Of a DNA stretch of 64,000 bases, positions 34,172 through 44,640 are shown piece after piece. The stretch lies in contig NZ_BTTW01000002.1 of NCBI RefSeq assembly GCF_036245865.1, positions 1,116,001 through 1,180,000 of the forward strand, given 5' to 3'. The notes beneath the pieces were generated by a model. The model was not told the origin of the DNA. It ran no database searches and worked only from the letters and a program-made list of their open reading frames with translations. This DNA comes from Corallococcus caeni (lineage in GTDB: Bacteria; Myxococcota; Myxococcia; Myxococcales; Myxococcaceae). A program made the translations under genes and the position numbers. Each line of letters opens with the position of its first letter. The stretch's first letter is position 1.

Positions 34172-35185
34172 ATGCTGAAGCTGGGTCCCTACACGCTCCC
34201 CAACCCCTACATCCTCGCGCCCATGGCGGGCGTGAGCGAGCGCCCCTTCCGCGTCATCGCCTTCCGGCTGGGCGCCGCCCTGTGCCCCACGGAGCTGGTG
34301 AGCGCCCAGGGGCTGATGCGGCAGAACCAGCGCACCCTCAAGTACCTGCGCTACGACGCGGCGGTGGAGAAGCCCTACTCGCTGCAGATTTTCGGCGGCG
34401 AACCGGAGGCCATGGCCCAGGCCGCGCAGGTGGGCAAGGCCGCCGGCGCGCAGCTCATCGACATCAACATGGGCTGCCCGGTGAAGAAGGTGGTGCGCAA
34501 CGGCGCCGGCAGCGGCCTCTTGTGCGACGTGCCCCGCGCCGCGGCCATCGTCCGCGCCATCCGTGAGGCCACCGGCCTGCCCGTCACCTGTAAAATCCGC
34601 TCGGGCTGGGACGCGCGCACGCTCAACTACCTCCAGGTGGCGGAGGCCCTCCAGGAGGCGGGGTGCGCGGGGCTCGCCCTGCACCCCCGCACGCGCGAGC
34701 AGGGCTACTCCGGCCAGGCGAACTGGGCCCACATCGCGGACCTGAAGCGCCACTTCCCGGAACTGCCCATCATCGGCAACGGGGACGTGAAGACGGTGGC
34801 GGACGCGCACCGCATGCTGGACGTCACCGGCTGCGACTTCGTGATGATTGGCCGGGGCGCCCTGGGCAACCCGTGGCTCTTCCGCGAGCTGACGGGCGGC
34901 CCGCCCGCGACGCCCGAGGAGCGCTGCGCCCTGGTGCTGGAGCACGCCCGGTCCCACGCGGAGTTCGTCGGGGACCCCCTGGGCGCGGTGCGCTCGTTCC
35001 GCCGGCACCTGGCCTGGTACGCCCATGGCCTCAAGGGCGCGGCGCACTTCCGCTCGGAGGTGAACGGGCTGGACTCGCCGGAGGCGGTGGAGGACAGCGT
35101 GCGCCGCTTCTTCGCGGGCGCGGACACGGACCCCACGGCTCCACCAGAGGAGCCCGAGGTGGACTACCGCGCGGCGCTGGGCTGA
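34172..35185 (+). CDS. dusB: tRNA-dihydrouridine synthase
   Basis: A 337-residue flavoprotein of the Dus family. The FMN-binding barrel begins YILAPMAGVSERPFR. The catalytic segment is LIDINMGCPVKKVVRNGAGS with the Cys acting as general acid. TCKIRSGWD, ALHPRTREQGYSG, PIIGNGDVKT and MIGRGALGNPWLF are all typical. It reduces uridine to dihydrouridine in tRNA D-loops with NADPH. Motif spacing fits DusB best. The start at 34172 follows a purine-rich stretch (GGGTATAGGGTG). Its last 22 bases overlap the 3' end of the convergent GH1 gene. Confidence 0.9.
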   Translation: MLKLGPYTLPNPYILAPMAGVSERPFRVIAFRLGAALCPTELVSAQGLMRQNQRTLKYLRYDAAVEKPYSLQIFGGEPEAMAQAAQVGKAAGAQLIDINMGCPVKKVVRNGAGSGLLCDVPRAAAIVRAIREATGLPVTCKIRSGWDARTLNYLQVAEALQEAGCAGLALHPRTREQGYSGQANWAHIADLKRHFPELPIIGNGDVKTVADAHRMLDVTGCDFVMIGRGALGNPWLFRELTGGPPATPEERCALVLEHARSHAEFVGDPLGAVRSFRRHLAWYAHGLKGAAHFRSEVNGLDSPEAVEDSVRRFFAGADTDPTAPPEEPEVDYRAALG

Positions 35186-36489
35186 GCGCTGCCAGGGCTC
35201 GGAGCCGCCGGCGGCACCAGCACGCGCCCGGTGGCCACGGCGCGGAAGTAGTCGCAGGCCGGGGTGGGGCGGCGCTCCAGCGTGTCGAAGTCCACGTGGT
35301 AGAGGCCGAAGCGCGGGCCCCAACCCTCCAGCCACTCGAAGTTGTCCAGCAGGCTCCAGTAGAGGTAGCCCTGCACGTCCACGCCGGCCTCGCGCGCGGC
35401 CAGCACCTGGCGCAGGTGCGTGTGGAGGTATTCCGGCCGCACCGACCCCTGCCGGTCGTCGATGCCGTTCTCCGTGACCCACACCGGCTTGCCGTAGCGC
35501 TTCACCTCCTGGAGCAGTTGGAGGAAGCCCTCGGGCCGCTTCTCCCACCCGATGTCGGTGAGCCCGCGCCCGTCCGGGTCGCGGTACTTGAAGTCGATGA
35601 AGGGCGGGCGCGGCATGAAGCGCAGGTGCGCGCGCGTGTAGTAGTTGACGCCCACGAACTCCACCGAGTCGCGCGCCCCTTCAATCCGCACGTCCGTGGA
35701 CGCGACCCCCGGCATGAACACGCGCAGGTGGCCGGACGACAGCGCCTCGTGGAACGCGTGGTTGTAGGCGGGGGCCGCCAGCCGCACCAGCGAGCGGTCC
35801 AGGGGATGCCACCAGCGGTCCGGCGCGAACGCGAGCATGTTCTGGGAGATGCCCAGCTCCACCCGGCCCAGACGCTGACCCAGCTCCTCGCGCGCGATGA
35901 CGTGCGCGCGCACCAGGTTGCCCAGCGCGGCCATCGTCTTCGCCCCGTCCGTGATGCCCGGCGGCATCAGGCCCTGGAGGTAGCCGCCCAACAAGAGGAC
36001 CATCGGTTCGTTGAAGGAGATGACGAGCGCGTCCAGCCCCTCCAACAGGGGCGCGCATTGGCGCACGTACTGGCGGAAGGCCTCCAGGCTCTCCGGAAGG
36101 TGCCAGGGCGTGGACGTGTGGAACCACGTGGGGTGGGTGAAGTGATGGAGCGTCACCACCGGCCGCAGGCCATGCGCGCGCAGCTGGAGCAGCCGCTCGC
36201 GGTAGCCCTCCAGCGCCGCGCCATCGAAGCGGCCGCGCTCGGGCTCGATGCGCGCCCACTCCAGCGACAGCCGGAACGCCGTGGCCCCCACCGCCTTCGC
36301 CAGGGCGTAGTCCTCCGCGTAGCGGTTCCAGTGGTCCACCGCGCGGCCGCAGCGGGCGTGGGGCTCCTTCAACTTCCCCTGCCGCTCCCATTGGGCCCAG
36401 TCGTTCTCGATGCCGCCCTCCACCTGGTACGCGGACGTGGCGACGCCGAAGGTGAAGGACGCGGGGAAGGTCAGCGTGGCGGAGCTCAT
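35164..36489 (-). CDS. GH1-family beta-glucosidase
   Basis: A 441-residue retaining glycosidase. FTFGVATSAYQVEGG is the N-terminal family signature, and the general acid/base is Glu 161 in SFNEPMV. The nucleophile is Glu 340 in VWVTENGID, and the aglycone-side segment YLYWSLLDNFEWLEG is present. Length and motifs match cytoplasmic beta-glucosidases, which release glucose from short beta-glucosides; no signal peptide is seen. ATG 36489 is the natural start. The gene diverges from the histone-like gene and converges with dusB, with 22 bases of shared coding sequence at the ends. Confidence 0.92.
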   Translation of the reverse strand: MSSATLTFPASFTFGVATSAYQVEGGIENDWAQWERQGKLKEPHARCGRAVDHWNRYAEDYALAKAVGATAFRLSLEWARIEPERGRFDGAALEGYRERLLQLRAHGLRPVVTLHHFTHPTWFHTSTPWHLPESLEAFRQYVRQCAPLLEGLDALVISFNEPMVLLLGGYLQGLMPPGITDGAKTMAALGNLVRAHVIAREELGQRLGRVELGISQNMLAFAPDRWWHPLDRSLVRLAAPAYNHAFHEALSSGHLRVFMPGVASTDVRIEGARDSVEFVGVNYYTRAHLRFMPRPPFIDFKYRDPDGRGLTDIGWEKRPEGFLQLLQEVKRYGKPVWVTENGIDDRQGSVRPEYLHTHLRQVLAAREAGVDVQGYLYWSLLDNFEWLEGWGPRFGLYHVDFDTLERRPTPACDYFRAVATGRVLVPPAAPSPGSAQPSAAR

Positions 36490-36726
36490 GCGGGCGGGCA
36501 CCGTAGGTCGTCGCCTCCACGACGGGAAGCGACGCGATGCGCGCGCGCCGGATGCACGGCAGCGGACATCCATACCTGTAGCGCGGACCCTCGAAACGCG
36601 TCCGGAGCCGGAAACTCGGCCCCGCACGCGACGCGCCGGACCCCCGAAATGACCGCCCACGAACGGTTCGAAGCGCCCGGAGGCCAAAAATCGGCCTCGC
36701 CGCGCACTGCAATACATCACCATGCG

Positions 36727-36755
36727 TTGACACACTGGCATGTCGCCCGTACCAT
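36727..36755 (+). promoter_or_regulatory. housekeeping-type promoter of the histone-like gene
   Basis: A perfect -35 hexamer TTGACA (36727-36732) is followed by a 17-base spacer and TACCAT (36750-36755), a four-of-six match to the -10 box. It would start transcription about 75 bases before the ATG at 36838. It lies in a 348-base gene-free stretch (36490-36837) that also contains a small hairpin, GAGGCC-AAAAATC-GGCCTC, at about 36680. Few promoters in this window match the consensus this well, which fits strong constitutive expression. Confidence 0.6.
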
Positions 36756-36837
36756 TCATTTCAAGCACTCACGTTCAGTCCAAAGTGGGTGCAGGGCTCG
36801 CGTCCTCGCGGGCCTCAACACTGAACGGAGGATTCCG

Positions 36838-37044
36838 ATGGCCGCGAAGAAGAAGACCGCGAAGAAGGCCGCGTCGAAGAAGACCGCGTCGAAGAAGACC
36901 GCCGCCCGCAAGGCCCCTGCCGCCAAGCGCGGTGCGGCCAAGAAGGCCCCGGCCAAGAAGGCCGCCGCGAAGAAGTCCGCGCGCAAGACCACCCGCAAGA
37001 GCGCCAGCAAGGCCGCTGCGGCCCCGGCGACGCCGGAAGCCTGA
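36838..37044 (+). CDS. histone H1-like Lys/Ala-rich DNA-binding protein
   Basis: A 68-residue protein made almost only of Lys, Ala, Arg, Thr and Ser: KKKTAKKAASKKTASKKTAA, then AKKAPAKKAAAKKSARKTT. It resembles the C-terminal tail of eukaryotic histone H1 and the AlgP/HctB-like proteins of bacteria. It has no fold of its own to recognise and should bind DNA by charge, compacting the chromosome or protecting it. GGAGG lies six bases before the ATG. A consensus promoter precedes it and a strong intrinsic terminator follows 40 bases after the stop codon, so it is a single, probably highly expressed transcription unit. Confidence 0.85.
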   Translation: MAAKKKTAKKAASKKTASKKTAARKAPAAKRGAAKKAPAKKAAAKKSARKTTRKSASKAAAAPATPEA

Positions 37045-37083
37045 AGTAAAGCGTCATGACGGGCGTCGGTTGACGTCCGGTGA

Positions 37084-37119
37084 ACGGCTCGGCGAAACCC
37101 GCCGGGCCGTTTTTCTTTT
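37084..37119 (+). terminator. intrinsic terminator of the histone-like gene
   Basis: ACGGCTCGGCG (37084-37094) pairs with CGCCGGGCCGT (37100-37110), an 11-bp stem with one G-U pair and the loop AAACC. It is followed at once by TTTTTCTTTT. This is a textbook rho-independent terminator, 40 bases after the stop codon. Confidence 0.9.
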
Positions 37120-37164
37120 GCGGGCCAGGGGTTCCCACCTCGCGTCCCGCGTCCGGGAGGCCCC

Positions 37165-38622
37165 ATGTCGCTGCGTCCGGTGGAGTTCGGTGAGGTCGTG
37201 GCGGAGGCCGCGGCCCGGCTGGTGGGCGCGGTGGCCCAGAAGGCGTGGTGCCCGCTGCCCCGCCTGGCCTACCTGGAGCTGCGCGTCCCGGGCAGATCGG
37301 TGGTCCTGTGTCTGTGCGCCGAAGGCGAGCTGTCGCGCCTGTCCGTCGCGGAGGACCGCTTCCCCACGCCGGGCGAGCCCGCCCCCTTCCAGCGCTGGCT
37401 GCGCCAGGAGCTCACCGGCTTCAAGCTCCAGGCCGCGAGCTACCTGGAGGACAGCCGCGCCATCGTCCTGGAGTTCGAGCGCGAAGGCGTGCGCCGCCGG
37501 CTGGTGCTGGAGGTGGGCGCGCCCGGGGGACTGCTCCTCCTCAGCGACAACCACCGCGTGCTGATGCTCTCCGGCGAGGGCTTCGGCCCCAGGCGCAACC
37601 TCTATCCCGGAGCGCAGTGGTCGCCGCCGGAGCCCGTGTCCCCGCAGGCGCTGGCGAAGGGGCGCGCGCAGCCCTCGCGCCTGGAGCCGCGCGAAGAGGA
37701 CGCGCTCCCCAAGCTGCAGGCCGCCGAGCGGGTGCTCGGGCAGAAGGACCGCACCAGCCGCGCGGACGCCATCCGCCGCCGGCTCGCGCAGCCGTACCGG
37801 GCGCGGCTGAAGCGCTCCTCGCGCACGCTGGAGAAGGTGCGCGCGGAGGCCCAGCGCGGTCCGGAAGCGGAGAAGCACCGCGAGGTGGGCGAGCTGCTCG
37901 CGCAGAACCTCCACCGGCTCAAGCGCGGCGCGTCCCAGGTGACGCTCACCGCCTATACGGAAGCCGGCGTGGAGGAGGTCCAGGTGAAGCTGGACCCGAA
38001 GCGCACCCCGAAGGAGGAGGCGGACTGGCACTTCCACCAGTACCGGCGCCTGCTGCGCGGCGTGGAGCAGGCCCGCCACCGCGAGATGGAGCTCGCGCGG
38101 GAGGTCGCCCACGCGCAGACGGCGCTCACGCAGATTGAGGCCATGGACGACGCCGCGCTGATGGCGCAGGCCGAAGTGCTCCAGGTGGTCCAGGGCGAGG
38201 AGGGCCCGAAGGGGGGCCTCCCCTTCAAGGAGTACGTGGGCCACGGCGGCGCCCGCATCTGGGTGGGGCGCGGCTCGGAGGACAACGACCAGCTCACCTT
38301 CAAGGTGGCCCGTCCCTGGCACATGTGGCTGCACGCGCGGGGCCTGCCGGGCAGCCACGTGGTGGTGCCGCTGGAGAAGAACGCGGAGGTGTCCCAGGAG
38401 GTGCTGCTGGACGCGGCGCACCTGGCGCTGCACCACTCGGGGGCGAAGGGCGAGCCGCGCGGCGAGGTGAGCTACCTGCCGGTGAAGTTCGTGCGCAAGT
38501 TGAAGGGCGCTGCCCCCGGACAGGTGACGTATGCCCGGGAGAAGACCTTCGTGGTGCGCATGGAGCCGGAGCGGCTGGAGCGGCTGCTCAAGTCGCGCCA
38601 TGGGGACCCGGGCCTGCCCTGA
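37165..38622 (+). CDS. NFACT-family RNA-binding protein (RqcH-like)
   Basis: A 485-residue protein. The N-terminal NFACT-N domain contains RLAYLELRVPGRSVVLCLCA and the segment FQRWLRQELTGFKLQAASYL. A long coiled coil (SSRTLEKVRAEAQRGPEAEK through VAHAQTALTQIEAMDDAALM) is followed by the NFACT-R domain (GGARIWVGRGSEDNDQLTFK, ARPWHMWLHARGLPGSHVVV). Family members bind tRNA and the 50S subunit and add alanine tails to stalled chains (RqcH), or act as fibronectin-binding proteins in Gram-positives. At 485 residues it is shorter than B. subtilis RqcH, so the tailing activity is uncertain. Confidence 0.85.
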   Translation: MSLRPVEFGEVVAEAAARLVGAVAQKAWCPLPRLAYLELRVPGRSVVLCLCAEGELSRLSVAEDRFPTPGEPAPFQRWLRQELTGFKLQAASYLEDSRAIVLEFEREGVRRRLVLEVGAPGGLLLLSDNHRVLMLSGEGFGPRRNLYPGAQWSPPEPVSPQALAKGRAQPSRLEPREEDALPKLQAAERVLGQKDRTSRADAIRRRLAQPYRARLKRSSRTLEKVRAEAQRGPEAEKHREVGELLAQNLHRLKRGASQVTLTAYTEAGVEEVQVKLDPKRTPKEEADWHFHQYRRLLRGVEQARHREMELAREVAHAQTALTQIEAMDDAALMAQAEVLQVVQGEEGPKGGLPFKEYVGHGGARIWVGRGSEDNDQLTFKVARPWHMWLHARGLPGSHVVVPLEKNAEVSQEVLLDAAHLALHHSGAKGEPRGEVSYLPVKFVRKLKGAAPGQVTYAREKTFVVRMEPERLERLLKSRHGDPGLP

Positions 38623-38750
38623 AGGACAGGGGCACTGGGACGGATTCAACCCGGGGTGTCACGCTCGGCGTGTGGGCCAGGTCGACCGGCGGACGAGCGT
38701 CCAGCCCCTGGCCTTGAGGTTCGGGAAGTGCCGGGTACGATGCCCCCCGC

Positions 38751-39590
38751 GTGACGCCCGAAGCCTTCCGCCAGATGTCCCTGTTCCCGCGTGGCTCGTC
38801 CGCGGAACGCGCCGCCACCTCCGCGCAGCGCGCGCCGGAGGGACAGGCGCCCCTGCCGCCGCGCAACCGCGTCGCGGAGGAAGCCCCGCGAGTCCTCACC
38901 GCGTCGCGCGAGGAGCTGTGGACGCGCGCGGAGTCGCTCGCGTGGCGCCTGAGCGCGAACCTGGGCATGCCGGTGCGCCTGGCCGTGACGGACAACCGCT
39001 CCACCATGGTGTCCTTCCGCCGCGGCTCGCAGGTGCTCCAGCTGCGGCTGCACCACATGTTCCTGGACGCGCCCGAAGGCATCGTGCGCGCGGTGGCGGA
39101 CTACGCGGGCCGGGGCCACCGCGCCGCGGGCGCCCTGCTGGACGAATACATCCGCGGCCAGCAGCCGCTCATCCGGCAGCTGCGGCGTGAGTCGGACGCG
39201 GAGCTGAATCCGCTCGGCCGCTGCTTCGACCTGCGGGCGCTCTACAACGGCGTCAACGAGGCCTACTTCCAGAACGCCATCCAGGCCCGCATCGGCTGGG
39301 GCCGCATGCCCCCGCGCCGCCGCCGCAAGTCCATCCGCCTGGGCGTCTACGACCACCAGACGCGGGAGATCCGCATCCACCCCGCGCTGGACAAGCCGGA
39401 CGTGCCCGCCTTCTTCGTGGAGTTCATCGTCTTCCACGAGATGCTCCACCAGCTGTTCCCCAGCAGCAATCGCACCGGGCGCCGCGTGCACCACCCGCGC
39501 GCCTTCCGCGAGCGCGAGCGCACGTACCCGCACTACGCCGCCGCGCTGCGTTGGGAGCGCGAGAACCTGGGCACGCTGTTGCGCGGTTGA
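38751..39590 (+). CDS. SprT-like zinc metallopeptidase-domain protein
   Basis: A 279-residue protein. The C-terminal half resembles the SprT/WLM minimal metalloprotease fold: FDLRALYNGVNEAYFQNAIQ, then IGWGRMPPRRRRKSIRLGVY, and the zinc helix FIVFHEMLHQLFPS (HExxH variant HEMLH). Some 30 residues later VHHPRAFRERERTYPHY could supply the third ligand. The N-terminal 100 residues are unassigned. The GTG at 38751 is the longest start; ATG 38775 is possible. SprT-like proteins can cut DNA-crosslinked proteins, but this one's role is not shown. The gene has no operon partner. Confidence 0.75.
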   Translation: MTPEAFRQMSLFPRGSSAERAATSAQRAPEGQAPLPPRNRVAEEAPRVLTASREELWTRAESLAWRLSANLGMPVRLAVTDNRSTMVSFRRGSQVLQLRLHHMFLDAPEGIVRAVADYAGRGHRAAGALLDEYIRGQQPLIRQLRRESDAELNPLGRCFDLRALYNGVNEAYFQNAIQARIGWGRMPPRRRRKSIRLGVYDHQTREIRIHPALDKPDVPAFFVEFIVFHEMLHQLFPSSNRTGRRVHHPRAFRERERTYPHYAAALRWERENLGTLLRG

Positions 39591-39689
39591 GCGCACGCCG
39601 AGCAGCCTGGACATTTACTGGTTTACCTGCTCGGTCACATTCGGTGACTCCTTGACCGAAACGCGGGGGTCCCGGATGTTCGCGCTCCT

Positions 39690-41120
<1,431 letters not shown>

Positions 41121-41129
41121 TGCCGTGCT

Positions 41130-42638
41130 CTACGCCGGGCCCTTCTTGAGGGCCCGGCGGGGAATCTCCGCCTCGACGAAGATGGTGAAGAGGTCCTTGT
41201 CCAGCTGTCCGGACCCCGCCTCCTTCTTGAGGATGTCCAACGCGAGCGTGTGCGGCACGGCCTTCTTGTAGGGCCGGTCACTCGCGGTGAGCGCGTCGTA
41301 GATGTCGCAGATGGACATCATCCGCGACTGCACGGGAATCTCCGGCACGGCGCGAGGGTAGCCCGTGCCATCCAGCTTCTCGTGGTGCGCGTACGCAATC
41401 TCCGGCACGCGGCGCAGCGCGCGAGTCCACGGAATCTGCGACAGGAAGCGGTACGTGTGCTCGACGTGGCTCTCGATTTCGCGGCGCTCCTCTGGAGAGA
41501 GCGTGCCGCGGGTGATGGAGAGGGATTGGATTTCGTGGGGCAGCAGCAGCGGCTGCCCATGGTCGTGCGCGTCGGTGTAGCTGAGCTTGCCCAATTCCAG
41601 CAGCCGCTCGAAGTTGCCCTGCGCGAGCACCGTCGGCTTGTTGCAGGTGAGCAGGAACCCCATCACCTCATCCAGCTGCGCCAGCTCCTGGGCAAGCCGG
41701 GCGTCCTCCTCCTGGTGGATGGTGGGCAGGGCGGACAGGCCGCGAGCCTCGACGGAGGCGAGCCTGCGCCGGGAGCTCTGCAGCTGCAGGTCCTTGCGAG
41801 CCAGCTGGAAGCGGGCGCGCAGCGTCTCCAGCTCATGCGGGTAGAGCTTCTCCGCCTTGACGAGCACGTTCTCGCGCACGCCCACCTTGCCGAAGTCGTG
41901 CAGCAGCGACGCGTACCGCAGCTCCTGCAGCTCCACGGCGGTGAAGCGCGTCTGGGCATACGGGCCGGTGGTGTGGTGCTCCAGCGCCCGGGCCAGCGAC
42001 ACGGTGAGGTCCGCCACGCGGCCGGAGTGGCCCGCGGTGGTGGGGTCGCGCGCTTCGATGGCGACGACGGACGCGGAGACGAAGCCCTCGAAGAGGCGGT
42101 TGATCTCCTCGTGGAGGAGGGCGTTTTCAATCGCGCCGGCGGCCTGGGCGCCCAGGGCGAGCAGCAGCTCCTCGTCCTCCGCGTCGAAGATGCGTCCACC
42201 GCGCTTGTTGAGGGCCTGGATGACGCCCGTCACATCTCCATTCGCGTCGCGCATGGGGACGCAGAGGATGGTGTGGGTGCGGTAGCCGCTGGAGACGTCG
42301 AAGCTGCTGTTGAAGCGGGGGTCGGCGTAGGCGTCGGGGATGTTGATGACGGCGCCGGTGTGGGCGACCTGTCCGGCGATGCCGCTGCCCATGGGGAGCC
42401 GGATTTCATTCTTGGAGCCCTGGGCCACCTTGCTCCACAGTTCCTCGCGCTCGCGGTCCAGGATGAAGAGCGAGCAGCGGTCCGACTCCACGACCTTGGT
42501 GGCCTCATAGAGGATGAGGGGCAAGAGCAGGTCGAGGTCCCGCTCGGCGCTCATCGCCTTGGCGACATCCAGGATGGACGTCAGCTTCGCGAGTCGGCGG
42601 GACAGGTTGGGGGAGGCGGGCACGGACTGGGGAAGCAC
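41130..42638 (-). CDS. GAF and HD-GYP domain phosphodiesterase
   Basis: A 502-residue signalling protein. A GAF domain spans about 35-190 ([40 protein letters not shown]). The HD-GYP domain follows, with the HD pair in [11 protein letters not shown] and the signature [15 protein letters not shown]. Between these lies an unusually long insertion of about 110 residues ([20 protein letters not shown] to [20 protein letters not shown]). HD-GYP proteins hydrolyse cyclic di-GMP, and the GAF domain would sense a ligand. The start is uncertain: I favour GTG 42638 with GGAG upstream, but GTG 42725 is also in frame. It diverges from rpe. Confidence 0.88.
   Translation of the reverse strand: MLPQSVPASPNLSRRLAKLTSILDVAKAMSAERDLDLLLPLILYEATKVVESDRCSLFILDREREELWSKVAQGSKNEIRLPMGSGIAGQVAHTGAVINIPDAYADPRFNSSFDVSSGYRTHTILCVPMRDANGDVTGVIQALNKRGGRIFDAEDEELLLALGAQAAGAIENALLHEEINRLFEGFVSASVVAIEARDPTTAGHSGRVADLTVSLARALEHHTTGPYAQTRFTAVELQELRYASLLHDFGKVGVRENVLVKAEKLYPHELETLRARFQLARKDLQLQSSRRRLASVEARGLSALPTIHQEEDARLAQELAQLDEVMGFLLTCNKPTVLAQGNFERLLELGKLSYTDAHDHGQPLLLPHEIQSLSITRGTLSPEERREIESHVEHTYRFLSQIPWTRALRRVPEIAYAHHEKLDGTGYPRAVPEIPVQSRMMSICDIYDALTASDRPYKKAVPHTLALDILKKEAGSGQLDKDLFTIFVEAEIPRRALKKGPA
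41134..41158. terminator. hairpin between convergent pyk and HD-GYP genes
   Basis: GCCGGGCCC (41134-41142) and GGGCCCGGC (41150-41158) form a 9-bp perfect stem with the loop TTCTTGA. It lies 14 bases past the pyk stop codon and inside the last codons of the HD-GYP gene. There is no U tract in either direction, so it may slow or protect transcripts rather than end them alone. Confidence 0.4.
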
Positions 42639-42811
42639 CGGGGCGGGCTCCGTGGGATGCGGCGGATGGCCGCGGGCGCGCCAAGTTGTAGCACGCGCGG
42701 TGTGTCGGCCGCCCGGCCCCCCCACCTGCTGGGTCCACCTGTGTCCGCCAGGTCTCTGTCCAGTCGGGCAGAGGTACCGTGGCCAACGGGAAGCGGTTAT
42801 GAAGCGCCGCC

Positions 42812-43468
42812 ATGACCCGCCCTGTCCGCATCTCTCCGTCGCTGCTCTCCTGTGATTTCAGCCGTCTGGGTGAGGAGGTCCGCGCCATCGAGGCTGATGG
42901 AGCCGACTGGATTCACGTGGATGTCATGGATGGCAGGTTCGTCCCCAACCTCACGTTGGGGCCGCCCATCGTGGAGGCCATCAAGCGGGTGGCGACGAAG
43001 CCGCTGGACGTGCACCTGATGATTGTCGAGCCGGAGAAGTACGTGGACGCGTTCGTGAAGGCGGGCGCGGACGTGCTGACGGTGCACCAGGAGGCCAGTC
43101 CCCATCTGCACCGCACGCTCCAGCAGATTCGTAACGCAGGGGCGAAGCCGGCGGTGGTGTTGAACCCGGGCACGCCGCTGGTGACGATTGAAGAGGTGCT
43201 GGGGGACGTGGACATGGTGCTGCTGATGAGCGTGAACCCGGGGTTCGGGGGCCAGTCGTTCATCGAGTCCACGGTGGACAAGGTCCGCCGGCTGCGCGCG
43301 ATGTTGGACGCGCGGGGGCTGGACGTGGACATCGAGGTGGACGGCGGCATCAACGCCGAGACGGCGAAGCGCGTGGTGGCCGCGGGGGCGACGGTGCTGG
43401 TGGCGGGCAGCTACGTGTTTGGCGCGAAGGACCGGGCGGCGGCCATCCGTTCGCTGCGTCCGTCGTGA
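42812..43468 (+). CDS. rpe: ribulose-phosphate 3-epimerase
   Basis: A 218-residue TIM-barrel enzyme that interconverts ribulose 5-phosphate and xylulose 5-phosphate in the pentose-phosphate pathway. The motifs are complete: [77 protein letters not shown] and [10 protein letters not shown]. The length is normal for the family. ATG 42812 is the only sensible start. It diverges from the HD-GYP gene and is convergent with a response regulator that ends two bases after it. Confidence 0.97.
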   Translation: MTRPVRISPSLLSCDFSRLGEEVRAIEADGADWIHVDVMDGRFVPNLTLGPPIVEAIKRVATKPLDVHLMIVEPEKYVDAFVKAGADVLTVHQEASPHLHRTLQQIRNAGAKPAVVLNPGTPLVTIEEVLGDVDMVLLMSVNPGFGGQSFIESTVDKVRRLRAMLDARGLDVDIEVDGGINAETAKRVVAAGATVLVAGSYVFGAKDRAAAIRSLRPS

Positions 43469-43469
43469 G

Positions 43470-43868
43470 TCAGGCGGCTTCGGGGGAAGCGGGCGGGCGC
43501 ACGGCGGCGGCGGCCATGCGGGCGATGCGGGCCATGAAGGTGGGGTCGCACGGCTTCACTTCGTAGTCGTCGGCGCCCAGCTCGAAGCACACGTGGCGGG
43601 TGAACTGGTCCTCCACGCCGCTGAGCATGATGACCTTGGAGTCGCGCGTGGCGGGGTCCTTCTTCAGCTGCGCGAGCAGGTCCCGGCCGTCCTGGTGCTG
43701 GTTGATGTCCAGGATGATGACGGCGGGGCGGTGCTTGCGGGCCAGCTCCAGCACATGTTCGGAGGTGGTGTCGGACACGCACACGAGGCCGGAGCGCTTG
43801 GCCTCCCGGGCGAGTGCGGACACGACGAGGGGCTCATCATCCGAGATGAGGACAGTGGGGGCAGTCAT
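43470..43868 (-). CDS. single-domain response regulator
   Basis: A 132-residue receiver. The acidic pocket is ISDDEP, and the phospho-acceptor Asp lies in VIILDINQHQDG. The conserved switch Ser is in VIMLSGVEDQ, and the Lys is in YEVKPCDPTF. It lacks an output domain, so it must act through protein contacts, as many myxobacterial single-domain regulators do. No histidine kinase is adjacent. An Ala/Pro tail (PPASPEAA) ends it. Its start codon is 255 bases from the tRNA-Pro gene. Confidence 0.92.
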   Translation of the reverse strand: MTAPTVLISDDEPLVVSALAREAKRSGLVCVSDTTSEHVLELARKHRPAVIILDINQHQDGRDLLAQLKKDPATRDSKVIMLSGVEDQFTRHVCFELGADDYEVKPCDPTFMARIARMAAAAVRPPASPEAA

Positions 43869-44041
43869 GGTCCTCTGTGGGGGAACAGGGGCGGATCAAC
43901 GTGCAACACCTTGGAACTACAGGAAGGCCCGGATGTTGTGAAGAGGGTGAACATTGTCCCGTCCTGAAGGGTAGGTAGGACAACAGTCGAGGGAGCTGGG
44001 GCGGTGGGCAGGGGGAGGGAAGGGAGGGGCGAAAGAGTCCG

Positions 44042-44070
44042 TTGACTCAAGGAAGCGGCTCGGATAGATC
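44042..44070 (+). promoter_or_regulatory. possible promoter of tRNA-Pro
   Basis: TTGACT (44042-44047), a 17-base spacer and TAGATC (44065-44070) lie about 50 bases before the tRNA. The -35 box differs from consensus in one base and the -10 in three. The 253-base gap between the response regulator and the tRNA otherwise holds only a purine-rich tract (about 43990-44035) with no recognisable gene. Confidence 0.4.
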
Positions 44071-44121
44071 CGCTCGCGCTTCGCCGGGCCCGAGGGCAGT
44101 TCCTGGCGCAGCACCGGATAT

Positions 44122-44198
44122 CGGGGAGTGGCTCAGCCTGGTAGAGCACTTGGTTCGGGACCAAGGGGTCGCAGGTTCAAATCCTGTCTCCCCGACCA
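44122..44198 (+). tRNA. tRNA-Pro (anticodon CGG)
   Basis: A 77-base cloverleaf. The acceptor stem CGGGGAG pairs with CTCCCCG, followed by A and an encoded CCA. The anticodon stem CTTGG/CCAAG encloses the loop TTCGGGA, giving anticodon CGG, which reads CCG. The T arm contains GGTTCAAATCC. CCG is a frequent proline codon in this G+C-rich DNA. The 3' end is followed by a strong terminator and by a decayed integrase, so the tRNA 3' end is the likely old attachment site. Confidence 0.97.
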
Positions 44199-44208
44199 AA
44201 CGATGAAG

Positions 44209-44248
44209 CGGGCTGGAGGCCGAAAGGTCTCCAGCCCGTTTTCATTTT
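44209..44248 (+). terminator. intrinsic terminator of tRNA-Pro
   Basis: CGGGCTGGAGGCC (44209-44221) pairs with GGTCTCCAGCCCG (44226-44238), a 13-bp stem with one G-U pair and a GAAA tetraloop, followed by TTTTCATTTT. It begins 11 bases after the tRNA CCA. Confidence 0.95.
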
Positions 44249-44249
44249 C

Positions 44250-44640
44250 GGGGCTCAAGCATCGGATCGCCGCCGACTTGGCCGCCGGGCTTAGGTGCAT
44301 GTAGCGCTGGGAGTAGATATTCTGGTGCCCGGCCAAGTCCTGGACGGCCTCCGCCGGAGCGCCCACCATCGCCAACTGGGAGTAGAAGGTGTGGTGGAGG
44401 ATGTGGGGATGCCTCCCGTCACCCTCAGCTCTTCCAGCCGCTGGATGCGGCTCATCCACTTGTTCAGCAGCACCTGGGGCATCTTTGGGTGGCCGTCGGC
44501 CCGCCAGAAGATGCGCTCGCCCCGGAGGTGACGCTGCTTGCGAAGGGTGTCCGCCAGCCGGGCGGTCATGTTCACCTGTCTGGCCCGTCCGCCCTTGGGC
44601 AAAGAGCCCTGCTCCATCCGCAGTGGGGCTCCTCCCCAGG
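44250..44640 (-). pseudogene. decayed tyrosine integrase, C-terminal part
   Basis: Two frames on the minus strand together make the C-terminal catalytic half of a phage-type tyrosine recombinase. The first (about 44640-44420) reads GAPLRMEQGSLPKGGRARQV and then HLRGERIFWRADGHPKMPQV. The second (about 44440-44250) reads HTFYSQLAMVGAPAEAVQDL and AGHQNIYSQRYMHLSPAAKS. A frameshift near 44420 separates them. The conserved HxLRH is HILHH, so a catalytic Arg is lost. The N-terminal half is absent. The second frame stays open into the antisense of the tRNA, giving the artefact GRQDLNLRPLGPEPSALP. The position against the tRNA 3' end marks an old integration event. Confidence 0.8.

Noticed and set aside
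44133..44250. Continuation of the integrase frame into GRQDLNLRPLGPEPSALP
   Set aside because: This peptide is the known artefact of reading a tRNA gene on its opposite strand. The tRNA explains the sequence.
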